From positions 62,001 to 126,000 of the forward strand of contig JAXHOK010000050.1 of the NCBI GenBank assembly GCA_034519515.1: a DNA stretch of 64,000 nucleotides. Reading direction: 5' to 3'. This DNA is from Arcicella sp034519515. GTDB lineage: Bacteria; Bacteroidota; Bacteroidia; Cytophagales; Spirosomataceae. The notes beneath the pieces are model-generated. The model was not told where the DNA came from and did no database searches. It saw only the letters and a list, made by a program, of their open reading frames with translations. The stretch's first letter is position 1. The number at the start of each line of letters is the position of its first letter. Made by a program: the position numbers and the translations under genes. This document shows positions 25,573-33,949 of the stretch, one piece after another.

Positions 25573-25710
25573 TTATTGGGCGAGAAGACAAACTCTGGAT
25601 GAGGTCGTTCCAAATATCCCTGATTTTACTCTCTCAATTTCTAAATCACTAAAGTTAGAAATTGTGTGTTTTTTAATAGCCAACTTTGAGGTTTGTGATG
25701 ATTGATTCAT
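25573..25710 (-). CDS. Class I lanthipeptide-like precursor peptide
   Basis: A 45-residue peptide. The leader SKLAIKKHTISNFSDLEIER with VKSG resembles the KLxLKKxTIxxLxxxExxxVKGG leader of Bacteroidota class I lanthipeptide and GG-type natural product precursors. The presumed core after SG is IFGTTSSRVCLLAQ: two Thr, two Ser and a single Cys, enough for one lanthionine or methyllanthionine ring. It is read on the same strand as, and just before, the broken lanC. Because that partner is broken and no dehydratase is nearby, the peptide may be an orphan or may rely on enzymes elsewhere. Confidence 0.7.
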   Translation of the reverse strand: MNQSSQTSKLAIKKHTISNFSDLEIERVKSGIFGTTSSRVCLLAQ

Positions 25711-25904
25711 AGCTTTTGTTGTTTTAGTTTATAAAGATTTTATGGTTCAAATATAGCCTGTAACTATTTTTCAAAAAAAAAAGTTACACAATCAGCCAAA
25801 TGATAACTATCAAACCCAAAAAATAGGAGTATAACGGGGTCGTACCTACATTAGGCGTGATTTAACCTCTCAAAAATAAAAAAATATTAAAATATTGGTA
25901 ATCA

Positions 25905-26114
25905 ATGACTTATAAATTATTCAAGAAAATAGTAATTATGAATAAACGTCTAATTTTTATTCATACTTTATGCTGGGTTGCCTATTTTGGCTTTGAGATT
26001 TCTATGATTTCAATCTTAAATATTCCCACCTTCCTAATTAATAGGTTCTTTCTTTTCATCATTTATATTATGAGTTTCTATATGTGTATTTTTATATTGA
26101 GAATTTCATATTAA
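25905..26114 (+). pseudogene. Detached N-terminal membrane segment of the LytS-type kinase
   Basis: A 69-residue frame whose part from Met 12 (NKRLIFIHTLCWVAYFGFEI) is the usual start of Bacteroidota His_kinase-family sensors, followed by one more hydrophobic helix. It ends at TAA 26112-26114 next to an A10 tract; a second in-frame TAA comes at 26127, just before the kinase ORF in the same frame. Alternatively the sequence leaves and re-enters this frame at the A10 tract and the T7 tract near 26139-26145. Confidence 0.5.
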
Positions 26115-26129
26115 AAAAAAAAGCAATAA

Positions 26130-27011
26130 ATGAATTCATTTTTTTGGTTTTCTTTATTGACGTTACTGACAGTGATGTATCGATTTTTAGTAGAATACTA
26201 CTTATTACCATCTTTTGAGATTCCTGTAGAGTGTATAGAGAAAAAACTTAACTTAGCCTTATACTTTGTTGAAAACCTATGGCAAATTACTACCTATTTA
26301 ATCTATGGTTTAGCCTATTGGTATGGTTCAGAAAAGGTAAGAGAAGAGCTTAAAAGGCGAAAATTAGAAGAACGCAAATTTCATTATGAACAACAAATGC
26401 GTGAAAAAGAGAGTAAAATATATATATTGGAGACTCAACTAAAAGAAAGTCAGATGGCTTATTTAAGATCTCAGATTAATCCTCATTTCCTGTACAATTC
26501 ACTAAATTTTTTTTACTCAAAAGTATATTCGCATTCAAAAGAAGCAGCAGACGGTATATTATTATTGGTTGAGATCTTTAAATATGCCTTAGAGGAAAAT
26601 AACGGTACTGAAAAAGTAGCGTTAGAAAGAGAAGTTGTGCATTTACAAAACTATATTGCTTTTAATCAGTTAAGGTACAACCAAACACTAAACATAAACA
26701 TTGAAAGCACTGGTAACATGAAATTCAGGCAGATGCTTCCCTTGATAATGGTTACTTTTCTGGAAAATGTTTTTAAGCACGGTGATTTACATGACTCCTC
26801 AAATGTAGCTACCGTGAGGGTTAGTGTTGAAAGGGATATCTTGCATTTTTCGACAAAAAATAAGATAAGGTATGGCTCAAAGGAGTATTCTTCGGGCATT
26901 GGGCTGAAGAATACCATAAAAAGATTAGACATTGCTTACCCCAATAAGTACACATTGACTATTGATGCCGATGATTTTTTTTATAATGTTTATTTAACTA
27001 TAAATCTTTAA
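26130..27011 (+). CDS. LytS-family sensor histidine kinase
   Basis: A 293-residue kinase with two predicted transmembrane helices, a coiled linker (EELKRRKLEERKFHYEQQMR), the His_kinase (PF06580) phospho-acceptor SQINPHFLYNSLNFFYSKVY, and an HATPase end with TFLENVFKHG and SSGIGLKNTIKRLDIAYP. Normal relatives have four helices; the first two appear in the fragment just upstream, so this gene may be 5'-damaged. It pairs with the LytTR regulator that starts 4 bp after its stop. Both lie in the RiPP island and could respond to the peptide or to envelope stress. Confidence 0.85.
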   Translation: MNSFFWFSLLTLLTVMYRFLVEYYLLPSFEIPVECIEKKLNLALYFVENLWQITTYLIYGLAYWYGSEKVREELKRRKLEERKFHYEQQMREKESKIYILETQLKESQMAYLRSQINPHFLYNSLNFFYSKVYSHSKEAADGILLLVEIFKYALEENNGTEKVALEREVVHLQNYIAFNQLRYNQTLNINIESTGNMKFRQMLPLIMVTFLENVFKHGDLHDSSNVATVRVSVERDILHFSTKNKIRYGSKEYSSGIGLKNTIKRLDIAYPNKYTLTIDADDFFYNVYLTINL

Positions 27012-27015
27012 TATC

Positions 27016-27756
27016 ATGATTAATTGTCTAATCGTTGACGACGAACACGGAGCCGTTGAAATTTTGAGCAAATTTGTTGAGCAGACCCCTTTTCTGACCC
27101 TTGTTCATTCCACTACTAATCCCATTGAAGCCATCAGTATTGTTCAGAATCAAACCATTGATTTAACTTTTTTGGATATTGAAATGCCTCAAATTTCGGG
27201 TCTTGATTTTATGAAAATTGTTGGAGATAAAACGAAGTTCGTACTTACAACTGCGTATAGTCAGTTTGCGGTTGAGGGTTTTGAGTTGGACGCCATTGAC
27301 TATTTGATGAAACCGATTCCCTATGAACGCTTCTTGAAAGCAGTTCACAAAATGATGAATATTACAACGGGCGGAAGCCCAAAACTATGGAAAGTGCCTG
27401 CAAATGAATTGGAGGACTATATTTTTGTGAAGACTGAAAATAAAGGAAAGATGATTCGGATAAATTTCAAAGATATTACTTATGTAGAAGGCTTAAAAAA
27501 TTATATTTCTATTCATACAAAAGATGAAGAAATAATCACACTGATGAATATGAAAGATTTAGAAGAACGCCTGCCCGATGAGAGTTTTATGCGAGTTCAT
27601 AAATCATATATTATTTGTACGGACAGAATTAAATTAATTGATGGAAATCAGATAGCATTACACGACGTAAAAGGGTATGTTCCTTTGGGGGAGTCATACA
27701 GAAATATTTTTTTTGATACTATTGATAATAAAATAATGGGTGGGAAGAATAGGTAG
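27016..27756 (+). CDS. LytTR-family response regulator
   Basis: A 246-residue regulator. The receiver has the acidic pair in CLIVDDEHGAVEI, the phospho-accepting aspartate in LTFLDIEMPQISGLDF and the lysine in YLMKPIPYERF. The LytTR DNA-binding domain runs from DYIFVKTENKGKMIRINF to YVPLGESYRNIFF. Its last codons (MGGKNR, stop) form one arm of a strong hairpin. It is co-transcribed with the kinase. Likely targets are the divergent or neighbouring island genes, but I see no pair of LytTR direct repeats that I can trust. Confidence 0.93.
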   Translation: MINCLIVDDEHGAVEILSKFVEQTPFLTLVHSTTNPIEAISIVQNQTIDLTFLDIEMPQISGLDFMKIVGDKTKFVLTTAYSQFAVEGFELDAIDYLMKPIPYERFLKAVHKMMNITTGGSPKLWKVPANELEDYIFVKTENKGKMIRINFKDITYVEGLKNYISIHTKDEEIITLMNMKDLEERLPDESFMRVHKSYIICTDRIKLIDGNQIALHDVKGYVPLGESYRNIFFDTIDNKIMGGKNR

Positions 27757-27775
27757 TTCTTCCCACCCATTATTT
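27731..27775. terminator. Bidirectional terminator after the LytTR gene
   Basis: Perfect 19-bp arms AAATAATGGGTGGGAAGAA and TTCTTCCCACCCATTATTT, 7-base loop. The stop codon of the regulator is in the loop. It serves the regulator and the convergent TPR gene. Confidence 0.85.
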
Positions 27776-27844
27776 AGACTTATAATCTTCTCAGAGCCTC
27801 TTTTGGCTTCTTTGAGTGATGGGTCTGACTTGATGGCGGTTTCC

Positions 27845-28756
27845 TCATAGCATCTTTTTGGCTTCCTTGCTTGTTTCTTTTTTCTCTTGAATCATTGCCA
27901 AACGCATTGTTGCACCTGCCACTGAGGGTTCGTTGCTGAGAGGTTTATGTTTGAGATAAGCATTCAGAAGTTCCTCTCCTTTTTCCATTTTTTGTCCCGA
28001 CAACGCACTACACTTCCCGAACTGATAAGCAACAGACATATTTTCTGGGTGTTTCAGTAAAAATGATTCATAAATACTCAAAGCATCATTATATTTTTTT
28101 TGATTTTGGTAAAAAGTACCCAATGCAATAATGTAACGGACATTGTTGGGTTCAGTTTTGGCGGCATTGATGTATTCTTTCTCGGCGAGGTCTATATTCT
28201 CATCTGCCATATAAATATTGGCTAAGGCTAAAAATCCGTCTCCTCTGTTGACCGCTTGTAGTTTCTTTGCCATACTGAAAGCCTTATCAGAACCCCCTCC
28301 TAAAAACTCAGGAACAGCAAGGTAAAACTGAATAAGAGCCGCCATAGTTTCTTGATTTTTGGGAGCTAAAGAATGTGCTGTTTCAAAGGCTTCTCTAACC
28401 TTTGGTATTGTAACTCCTCTCTTAATCATCCCTGAATTGAGGGCTAATTGTGCATAAGCACGACCCAGCCAATAGAAATAATCAGCATTTTGTGGGTTCT
28501 TCGTTGTCGTGATTGCAAAATGTTCGGAGGCTTCTTCGTATTTGTTTTCTCCCATCGCAATTTTTCCCAAATAATACTCTGCCAGTACATAGTCTGAATG
28601 ATTATTGGTAACTCCTTGAAGCGTTTTCCGAGCTTCATCAAATTTCTTAACATCAATGAGTTCCTTCACCGTAGTGAAATTTACTGTTTGTGCTTGTGAC
28701 CGTACGCCTATTCCAAAACTCAATAGAGTGAAATAGAAAAAGAATTTTGCTTTCAT
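27845..28756 (-). CDS. Exported TPR-repeat protein
   Basis: A 303-residue protein with a signal peptide (FFYFTLLSFGIGVRSQAQ) and at least six TPR units, for example YEEASEHFAITTTKNPQNAD with the following YYWLGRAYAQLA-like helix, and YNDALSIYESFLLKHPENMS. TPRs bind partner proteins. It follows the outer-membrane barrel gene by 39 bp and should be on the same transcript. The stop at 27845 may be premature: the next frame reads ETAIKSDPSLKEAKRGSEKI, which is a plausible TPR-protein tail, so a one-base change near 27846-27850 may have cut about 20 residues. Confidence 0.8.
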   Translation of the reverse strand: MKAKFFFYFTLLSFGIGVRSQAQTVNFTTVKELIDVKKFDEARKTLQGVTNNHSDYVLAEYYLGKIAMGENKYEEASEHFAITTTKNPQNADYFYWLGRAYAQLALNSGMIKRGVTIPKVREAFETAHSLAPKNQETMAALIQFYLAVPEFLGGGSDKAFSMAKKLQAVNRGDGFLALANIYMADENIDLAEKEYINAAKTEPNNVRYIIALGTFYQNQKKYNDALSIYESFLLKHPENMSVAYQFGKCSALSGQKMEKGEELLNAYLKHKPLSNEPSVAGATMRLAMIQEKKETSKEAKKML

Positions 28757-28795
28757 GATTTTATTTTGTTTGCGTTTATAACTTGGTTTAGTATT

Positions 28796-31273
28796 CTAAT
28801 TGCTGGCACTCAATTTTACTCTACTCTTCTCATCTTCGGCTCCCGTTGTTTTGCGAACGGTTGAAGACACGGTGGTTTTACCAAATTTATAGTTGAATGA
28901 AATAGTGGCTATCCGAGTATCAGACCAGTTTCTAACTTGTGTATCTAAGTTGGCATACACCAAGTTCAGGCGGTTGATGTTGGTTCTGAAAAGGTCTGAA
29001 ATACTAAACTTGATGGTTGCCCGTTTATCCATTATTTGCTTCTGAAAACCTGCATTGAAGGCGTATATAGGCAATAAATCAAGAATTCCGTAAAAACTTT
29101 TTGACTGATAGAATCCTCCTATTTCAGCAGACCACCCTTTTGAAAAACTGAACGTTGTGGTGTTGTTGAACAGAAAAACTAAGCGGCTTTGGTCTAACTG
29201 TTTTCCTAAAAACTCTCCCGAAAACTGTTTGTGAGTGAAGCTAACGTAGTTCATCATGTTTATTCGGTTAGAAATCGGAATGGGCAAAATGGTTGAAAAA
29301 CCAATGATTCTCTGCTTAGCAAGGTTATCTACCGTTTGAAAAGTGGTTTGGTCTTCATCCGATTGCTTAATTACCTGAGTAATCACTTGGTCGGTAGTAC
29401 TATAATTTAATGAAGTAGTCAGACTTCCTTCGTAGGCATGAGTCAGTTCCAAAGAATTTGTGAATTGCGGTTGTAAATAAGGATTTCCCTGTTGGTATGT
29501 ATAAGGATCAAGAAAAGACCTAAATGGATTTAACTCTTGATAACTTGGGCGGTCTATCCGACGGCTGTATGACAATATGATGGTACTCTTCTTGCTGAGT
29601 GTATGCCTAAAAAATACGCTTGGGAAAAAGTTGAAATAATTTCTCGGAAAAACCGTATCGTTTGGATAGAGTTGTTTTCCTTCTCCGATGGTTTGTTCAA
29701 CCCGTAAACCCGTTTGAAAACTTAATTTTTTGGTAAGTTTGAAGACTAAGTTTGCATAAGCAGCATTGATATTTTCTTGATAAGTGAAATGGTTTGAACG
29801 ACCATCATCCAAAACTTTCTTGCTATCTTCCATCCTGAAAAAACGCATATTATTATCGGTTTCTACAAAACTTGATTTCGCTCCTAACTCTAATTTCAAC
29901 AAGCGAAACAGAGGTTGTACGTAGTCAATTTTGACGGATTTGATGGTCAAAATGGAAGGTAAATCGCCTGTCAGATTACTGTTTGGGTTTTTTACAAGTA
30001 AGTTATTGCTATCAAAAAAATCGGTTAAAAATACTTGTGCGTTGTTTTTGTTGTAATAAATATGGTCGAAATCTATGGCTAATTTTCTGCCCAACGAATC
30101 GAATTTATGTCGAATGTTTAGGTTGAAAGAGTAATTTTTAAATTGCTCGGTATTAGTGTTTTTCGTCAAGGTTCGCCCCAACGAAAGTCCTGTTGATAAA
30201 CTCTGAGAATTTGTGTTGTTGATACCGATATTTTCTCCTCCTGCCAGCATCGTAAATCCCATTATTCCAACAGACGTTTTGTTGTTGAAAGCATAATCAA
30301 AACTCAAACGAGCCGAATGTGAACTGTACGGAGATTCAACGGACGAAGTCTGATTGATAACGGAAGGTATCGTATTGGCTTGTCTGAAATTACGGACAAT
30401 TTCATATTCATTAATGTTGTTTCTGTTTGAGAAGGCATAAGCACCATACAGGCTATATTTTCCCTGGCGATGGCTCAAATTGACAGTAGCATTCTCACGA
30501 GTGTATATACCTTGCCTGTACGACAAACCGGCACTTCCAACCGTTCCCCATGCCTTATTTTGCTTCAATTTGATATTGATGATTCCAGCATTGCCCGCAG
30601 CATCAAATTTTGCCGAAGGGTTGGTAATTATTTCTAATTTTTCAATTTGATTGGAAGTCATATTACGGAGCATATTGGCTAAGTCTGCGGAGGATAGGTA
30701 GGTTGGTTTGTCATCAATCATGATTAAAGTACCACTTTTGCCCCGTAATTTGATATTTCCATCTTTATCCACCATCACACCTGGGGCTTTCTCCAATACT
30801 TCCAAAGCCGAATTGCCCGTGCTTAGAATACTACTCTCGACATTCACCACCAGACGGTCTATTTGTTGTTCAATCATTGGTTTTTGAGCCTGCACAACAA
30901 TTTCCGATAAAACAGTAGCGTCTTCACTCAATTGAACCTGAGTAACGAGACTTCCCTCCACTTGTTCTGGAATTAAATCAATAGCATTACTGTAACCTTT
31001 TTTAAACCCCATGGAAGTAGCAGTAATTAAGTAATTTCCTACTGATATATTCTCAAATTTAAACTTGCCAGTTGCATCTGCGGATGTTCCTTTAACGAGT
31101 GAACTGTCTGCGGTTTTCAATAGAATCACGGTGGCAAATTCCACCGATTTTCCGTTATTTCCACTGACAGTTCCTTCAATAGAAGCCACCACGGGTTTGT
31201 ATGATTGTGCTTTTGAAGAAAAAAATATGCCTCCTAAAAAGCTGATTGTCAAGAGTGTAAATATATTTTTCAT
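28796..31273 (-). CDS. TonB-receptor-like outer-membrane beta-barrel protein
   Basis: An 825-residue protein. After the signal peptide comes a carboxypeptidase-like regulatory domain (SIEGTVSGNNGKSVEFATVI), then a plug-like domain (LEVLEKAPGVMVDKDGNIKL and NQIEKLEIITNPSAKFDAAG) and a large barrel of the OMP_b-brl_3 type ending in FNYKFGK and a polar tail. Proteins of this type lack a clear TonB box and often sit beside LytS/LytTR pairs. In this island it could be the outer-membrane exit, the receptor, or the self-protection for the peptide product. It has its own leader after a terminator that closes the RiPP operon. Confidence 0.88.
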   Translation of the reverse strand: MKNIFTLLTISFLGGIFFSSKAQSYKPVVASIEGTVSGNNGKSVEFATVILLKTADSSLVKGTSADATGKFKFENISVGNYLITATSMGFKKGYSNAIDLIPEQVEGSLVTQVQLSEDATVLSEIVVQAQKPMIEQQIDRLVVNVESSILSTGNSALEVLEKAPGVMVDKDGNIKLRGKSGTLIMIDDKPTYLSSADLANMLRNMTSNQIEKLEIITNPSAKFDAAGNAGIINIKLKQNKAWGTVGSAGLSYRQGIYTRENATVNLSHRQGKYSLYGAYAFSNRNNINEYEIVRNFRQANTIPSVINQTSSVESPYSSHSARLSFDYAFNNKTSVGIMGFTMLAGGENIGINNTNSQSLSTGLSLGRTLTKNTNTEQFKNYSFNLNIRHKFDSLGRKLAIDFDHIYYNKNNAQVFLTDFFDSNNLLVKNPNSNLTGDLPSILTIKSVKIDYVQPLFRLLKLELGAKSSFVETDNNMRFFRMEDSKKVLDDGRSNHFTYQENINAAYANLVFKLTKKLSFQTGLRVEQTIGEGKQLYPNDTVFPRNYFNFFPSVFFRHTLSKKSTIILSYSRRIDRPSYQELNPFRSFLDPYTYQQGNPYLQPQFTNSLELTHAYEGSLTTSLNYSTTDQVITQVIKQSDEDQTTFQTVDNLAKQRIIGFSTILPIPISNRINMMNYVSFTHKQFSGEFLGKQLDQSRLVFLFNNTTTFSFSKGWSAEIGGFYQSKSFYGILDLLPIYAFNAGFQKQIMDKRATIKFSISDLFRTNINRLNLVYANLDTQVRNWSDTRIATISFNYKFGKTTVSSTVRKTTGAEDEKSRVKLSASN

Positions 31274-31420
31274 CTGATTATATCTGTTTAAAATTTAGAG
31301 ATTATAACTATTAGATTTCTTGATTCAAAAATTGGATAAATTCTACTGTTCAAAAAAAGATACACCAACGCCACGATTAGAATTATCAAAGCGACTATTG
31401 ATGACGAGCCTATTTATCAA

Positions 31421-31453
31421 AATAGCCGAATTCAATTTCTTGTATTCGGCTAT
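31421..31453 (-). terminator. Terminator closing the RiPP maturation operon
   Basis: Arms AATAGCCGAAT and ATTCGGCTATT begin 5 bases after the acyltransferase stop on the minus strand and are followed by T-rich DNA. It separates the precursor-protease-arginase-acyltransferase unit from the barrel gene. Confidence 0.7.
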
Positions 31454-31458
31454 TCTCA

Positions 31459-32640
31459 TTAAGCATTGATTGCTATAATTTGCTTTGAAAGCAGATGGTT
31501 GATGGGGACATGATTATTACCCAATTTTGCCAAAATATTATCTTTACTGACTGATGGTTGCCAATTAAATGCCGCCAATATATCCTTTATGTCGGGTGGA
31601 ATTATATGACTCATGTAGGTATTTCTGTCAAAAATATAAGCCTGTTCTCGAATATTGAACACGCCAAAACGCTGTTTGTCGAAAGTGAAATTTACATGAT
31701 TCTCCAGTTCTTCAAACTTGATATTGGTATTTTCAATGGGTCTAACCAGTGAAGGAATATCCATATATTTATGCACATAGAGCCATCCTTCCCATTGTTC
31801 AGGGTATTTTCTGAGGACATCCGAAAAACTATCATAAATTCTTTGGGTCGTTTGTTGACAGTATGTTTCCCGTTCTATCTGCTTGGAAGGCACAATGGGG
31901 TCATAAAAATTAACTTTTACTTCCGAATCGCTCACCCTGTGGCTAAGCACTGGCACAATGGGTGTTTGTGTAGCGTGCGAGATGAACGCTATACCTTTGC
32001 GGGCAAAAAACTTCTTACCCAAAAAATTTATTTGTGTGAGTTTGTCATCATGCCTATGTACGCCACCCACGCCTGTGTTACCGTCAATATAAAAAACCAA
32101 CGACCGCCCAGATTTAATTTCACGCATCATCTGGATGCCTATTGAGGGTGATTCGGCATTAAGAATTTTAAATTCATTCTTAATCTTGGGATTCATTTCA
32201 TGCTTAAATTCTTCAATAAGTCTTTTGAACTTTTCCCCTTGGGTTTCTACTGTTTGATTATCAACAACCAATGAAAAATTAACCCCCAGATTGGTCAAAA
32301 TTAGATTCAACATTCTGTAAGATCCAAGATGATAAGTACAAAAAATGCGGGGCTTTTCGTCGATATCCACTAAGAAATCTAATTTACCTTCCAAGTCCGC
32401 CTCGGGAACAAAGTCAAACTGTTGTTCATCAATGCCCGACCATGACTGATAAAAAAGAATGTTTTTGAAAAAATCAAAGTCATTACCATTCTTCACAACC
32501 TCAGGAGCCAAGTGATATAAGTTGGCACGGGTCAGATAGTAGTTTCGCATATAACCTTCGTTGCCTGCGAAGTCAATTTTATCGCTGTATCTACTGCGTA
32601 ATTGACTGATTTTAGAGAGATATTGTTTTTCATTAAACAT
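31459..32640 (-). CDS. LpxL/HtrB-like acyltransferase with C-terminal PqqD-like domain
   Basis: A 393-residue protein. Residues 95-290 follow the LpxL/HtrB lysophospholipid acyltransferase plan: FCTYHLGSYRML at 100-112 in place of the Hx4(D/E) block, SLVFYIDGNTG at 180-190, and PEQWEGWLYVH at 280-290. The acid expected five residues after His is Arg here (HLGSYR), so activity or chemistry may differ. From about residue 318 (KQRFGVFNIREQAYIFDRNT) to the end the sequence looks like a PqqD-type winged helix, the RiPP recognition element. No transmembrane anchor is seen. It is 13 bp after the arginase gene in the precursor operon. I infer peptide acylation, most simply on ornithine made by the arginase. 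Confidence 0.75.
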   Translation of the reverse strand: MFNEKQYLSKISQLRSRYSDKIDFAGNEGYMRNYYLTRANLYHLAPEVVKNGNDFDFFKNILFYQSWSGIDEQQFDFVPEADLEGKLDFLVDIDEKPRIFCTYHLGSYRMLNLILTNLGVNFSLVVDNQTVETQGEKFKRLIEEFKHEMNPKIKNEFKILNAESPSIGIQMMREIKSGRSLVFYIDGNTGVGGVHRHDDKLTQINFLGKKFFARKGIAFISHATQTPIVPVLSHRVSDSEVKVNFYDPIVPSKQIERETYCQQTTQRIYDSFSDVLRKYPEQWEGWLYVHKYMDIPSLVRPIENTNIKFEELENHVNFTFDKQRFGVFNIREQAYIFDRNTYMSHIIPPDIKDILAAFNWQPSVSKDNILAKLGNNHVPINHLLSKQIIAINA

Positions 32641-32652
32641 AGCCGTAAAAGT

Positions 32653-33924
32653 TTAAATAGTTTCATTGTTCTTTAACTTCATTTCCACAAAATTTATCAA
32701 TGTTAAAATTAAATCAGTTGCTACCTGAATAGTTTGACTATCACGGTCAAAATCAGGATTAACTTCAACTAGATCCATTCCAACAATATTTTTCTTATCC
32801 AAAATAATATCTAATAGTTTATACGTTTCAGCGAGCGGTAACCCTCCTGCAACGGGTGTGGCAGTGCCAGGAGCGAAGGCAGGGTTCAAGAAATCAATAT
32901 CAAAAGTTACATACACGGGTGCATTCGCTGGAATATTATCGAAACACCCACTATCAATGATTTCCTTGAGGGTGTCAATCCAATAGATTTTACGTTTGGG
33001 TAAGTTTTCATATCGAGCATTCATAATACCCCTCGTTCCAAACTGATGAAAATGTGCTATATTATCAAGTTTCAAACAATGAGACACAAAATTACCGTGG
33101 TGGTGAGCAGCATCTTTTTCCTCAAAGTATCTATTAATCGGAGATTCGTAAGTATCAGTATGAGCATCAAAATGAACAATATGTAAATCTTGATGATTCT
33201 GTGCAACTCCTTTGATAATAGGATAGCTGATGGAATGGTCTCCTCCTAAGAAAAAAGGAATGTGTCCCTTTGAAATTAAATCTTTTGAAAGGTGATAGAT
33301 TTTTCGATAAGTCGTTTGATTATTTTCTTGGAGATAAATAAATAGATTTCCCCAATCTTTCACTCGGCGATTCATCAATAGGTTCTTGAGATTCGAGAAG
33401 TCTGTTTTGGAGTTGATAAATCGGAAATCAATATTCTCTACATTCTGACTAAAATCTACTAAATGGTTTTTGAGAAAATCTCTTACATAAAAAGGAAATT
33501 TGGCTGAACCATTAGACGTATTATTACCCTTCCCGAAAGGAATTCCTACTATAACTAATTGACTGTCAAGATTTTTATCAGGAGAAAATTCATCAACATT
33601 GAATATTCTGTTGTTTAGCGAGCCAATATGGTAGGATTCAGTTTCTTGGGATAAATCCACCAAAATATCTTTGCCCACCAAGGTTTTCATTGTTTTTTGA
33701 AGGTCTGCTCGACTGATCTTTCCAATACTAATCAAATCATTCTCAATATCTTCAATACCTCTGGGAGTCATAAACCACTTCAATAAACTTACTACTTGAC
33801 TGCCCACTACGAAGATTTTTCCATTCAGCAAATGTTCAATCTGATAGTTTTGCTCATCTTTTTTTCGATATTTTAAACAGGTATTTGTCTTAAATAACAA
33901 CTGCTTATTGATGACCGTTTCCAT
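32653..33924 (-). CDS. Arginase-family enzyme with N-terminal PqqD-like domain (putative peptide arginase)
   Basis: A 423-residue protein. Residues 15-95 (CLKYRKKDEQNYQIEHLLNG onward) have the size and pattern of a PqqD-like RiPP recognition element. Residues 120-415 are a ureohydrolase: GGDHS at 227-231, DAHTD at 253-257, the HHHGN loop at 274, and DIDFLNPAFAPG at 342-353, so the six manganese ligands are present (N replaces D only in the D-P part). Known RiPP peptide arginases (OspR type, landornamide) turn arginine residues to ornithine with loss of urea. The neighbouring precursors keep two arginines in all copies. Free-arginine catabolism is less likely given the extra domain and the operon. 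Confidence 0.82.
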   Translation of the reverse strand: METVINKQLLFKTNTCLKYRKKDEQNYQIEHLLNGKIFVVGSQVVSLLKWFMTPRGIEDIENDLISIGKISRADLQKTMKTLVGKDILVDLSQETESYHIGSLNNRIFNVDEFSPDKNLDSQLVIVGIPFGKGNNTSNGSAKFPFYVRDFLKNHLVDFSQNVENIDFRFINSKTDFSNLKNLLMNRRVKDWGNLFIYLQENNQTTYRKIYHLSKDLISKGHIPFFLGGDHSISYPIIKGVAQNHQDLHIVHFDAHTDTYESPINRYFEEKDAAHHHGNFVSHCLKLDNIAHFHQFGTRGIMNARYENLPKRKIYWIDTLKEIIDSGCFDNIPANAPVYVTFDIDFLNPAFAPGTATPVAGGLPLAETYKLLDIILDKKNIVGMDLVEVNPDFDRDSQTIQVATDLILTLINFVEMKLKNNETI

Positions 33925-33949
33925 AATATTGTTGGATTTTAGAGAATAA

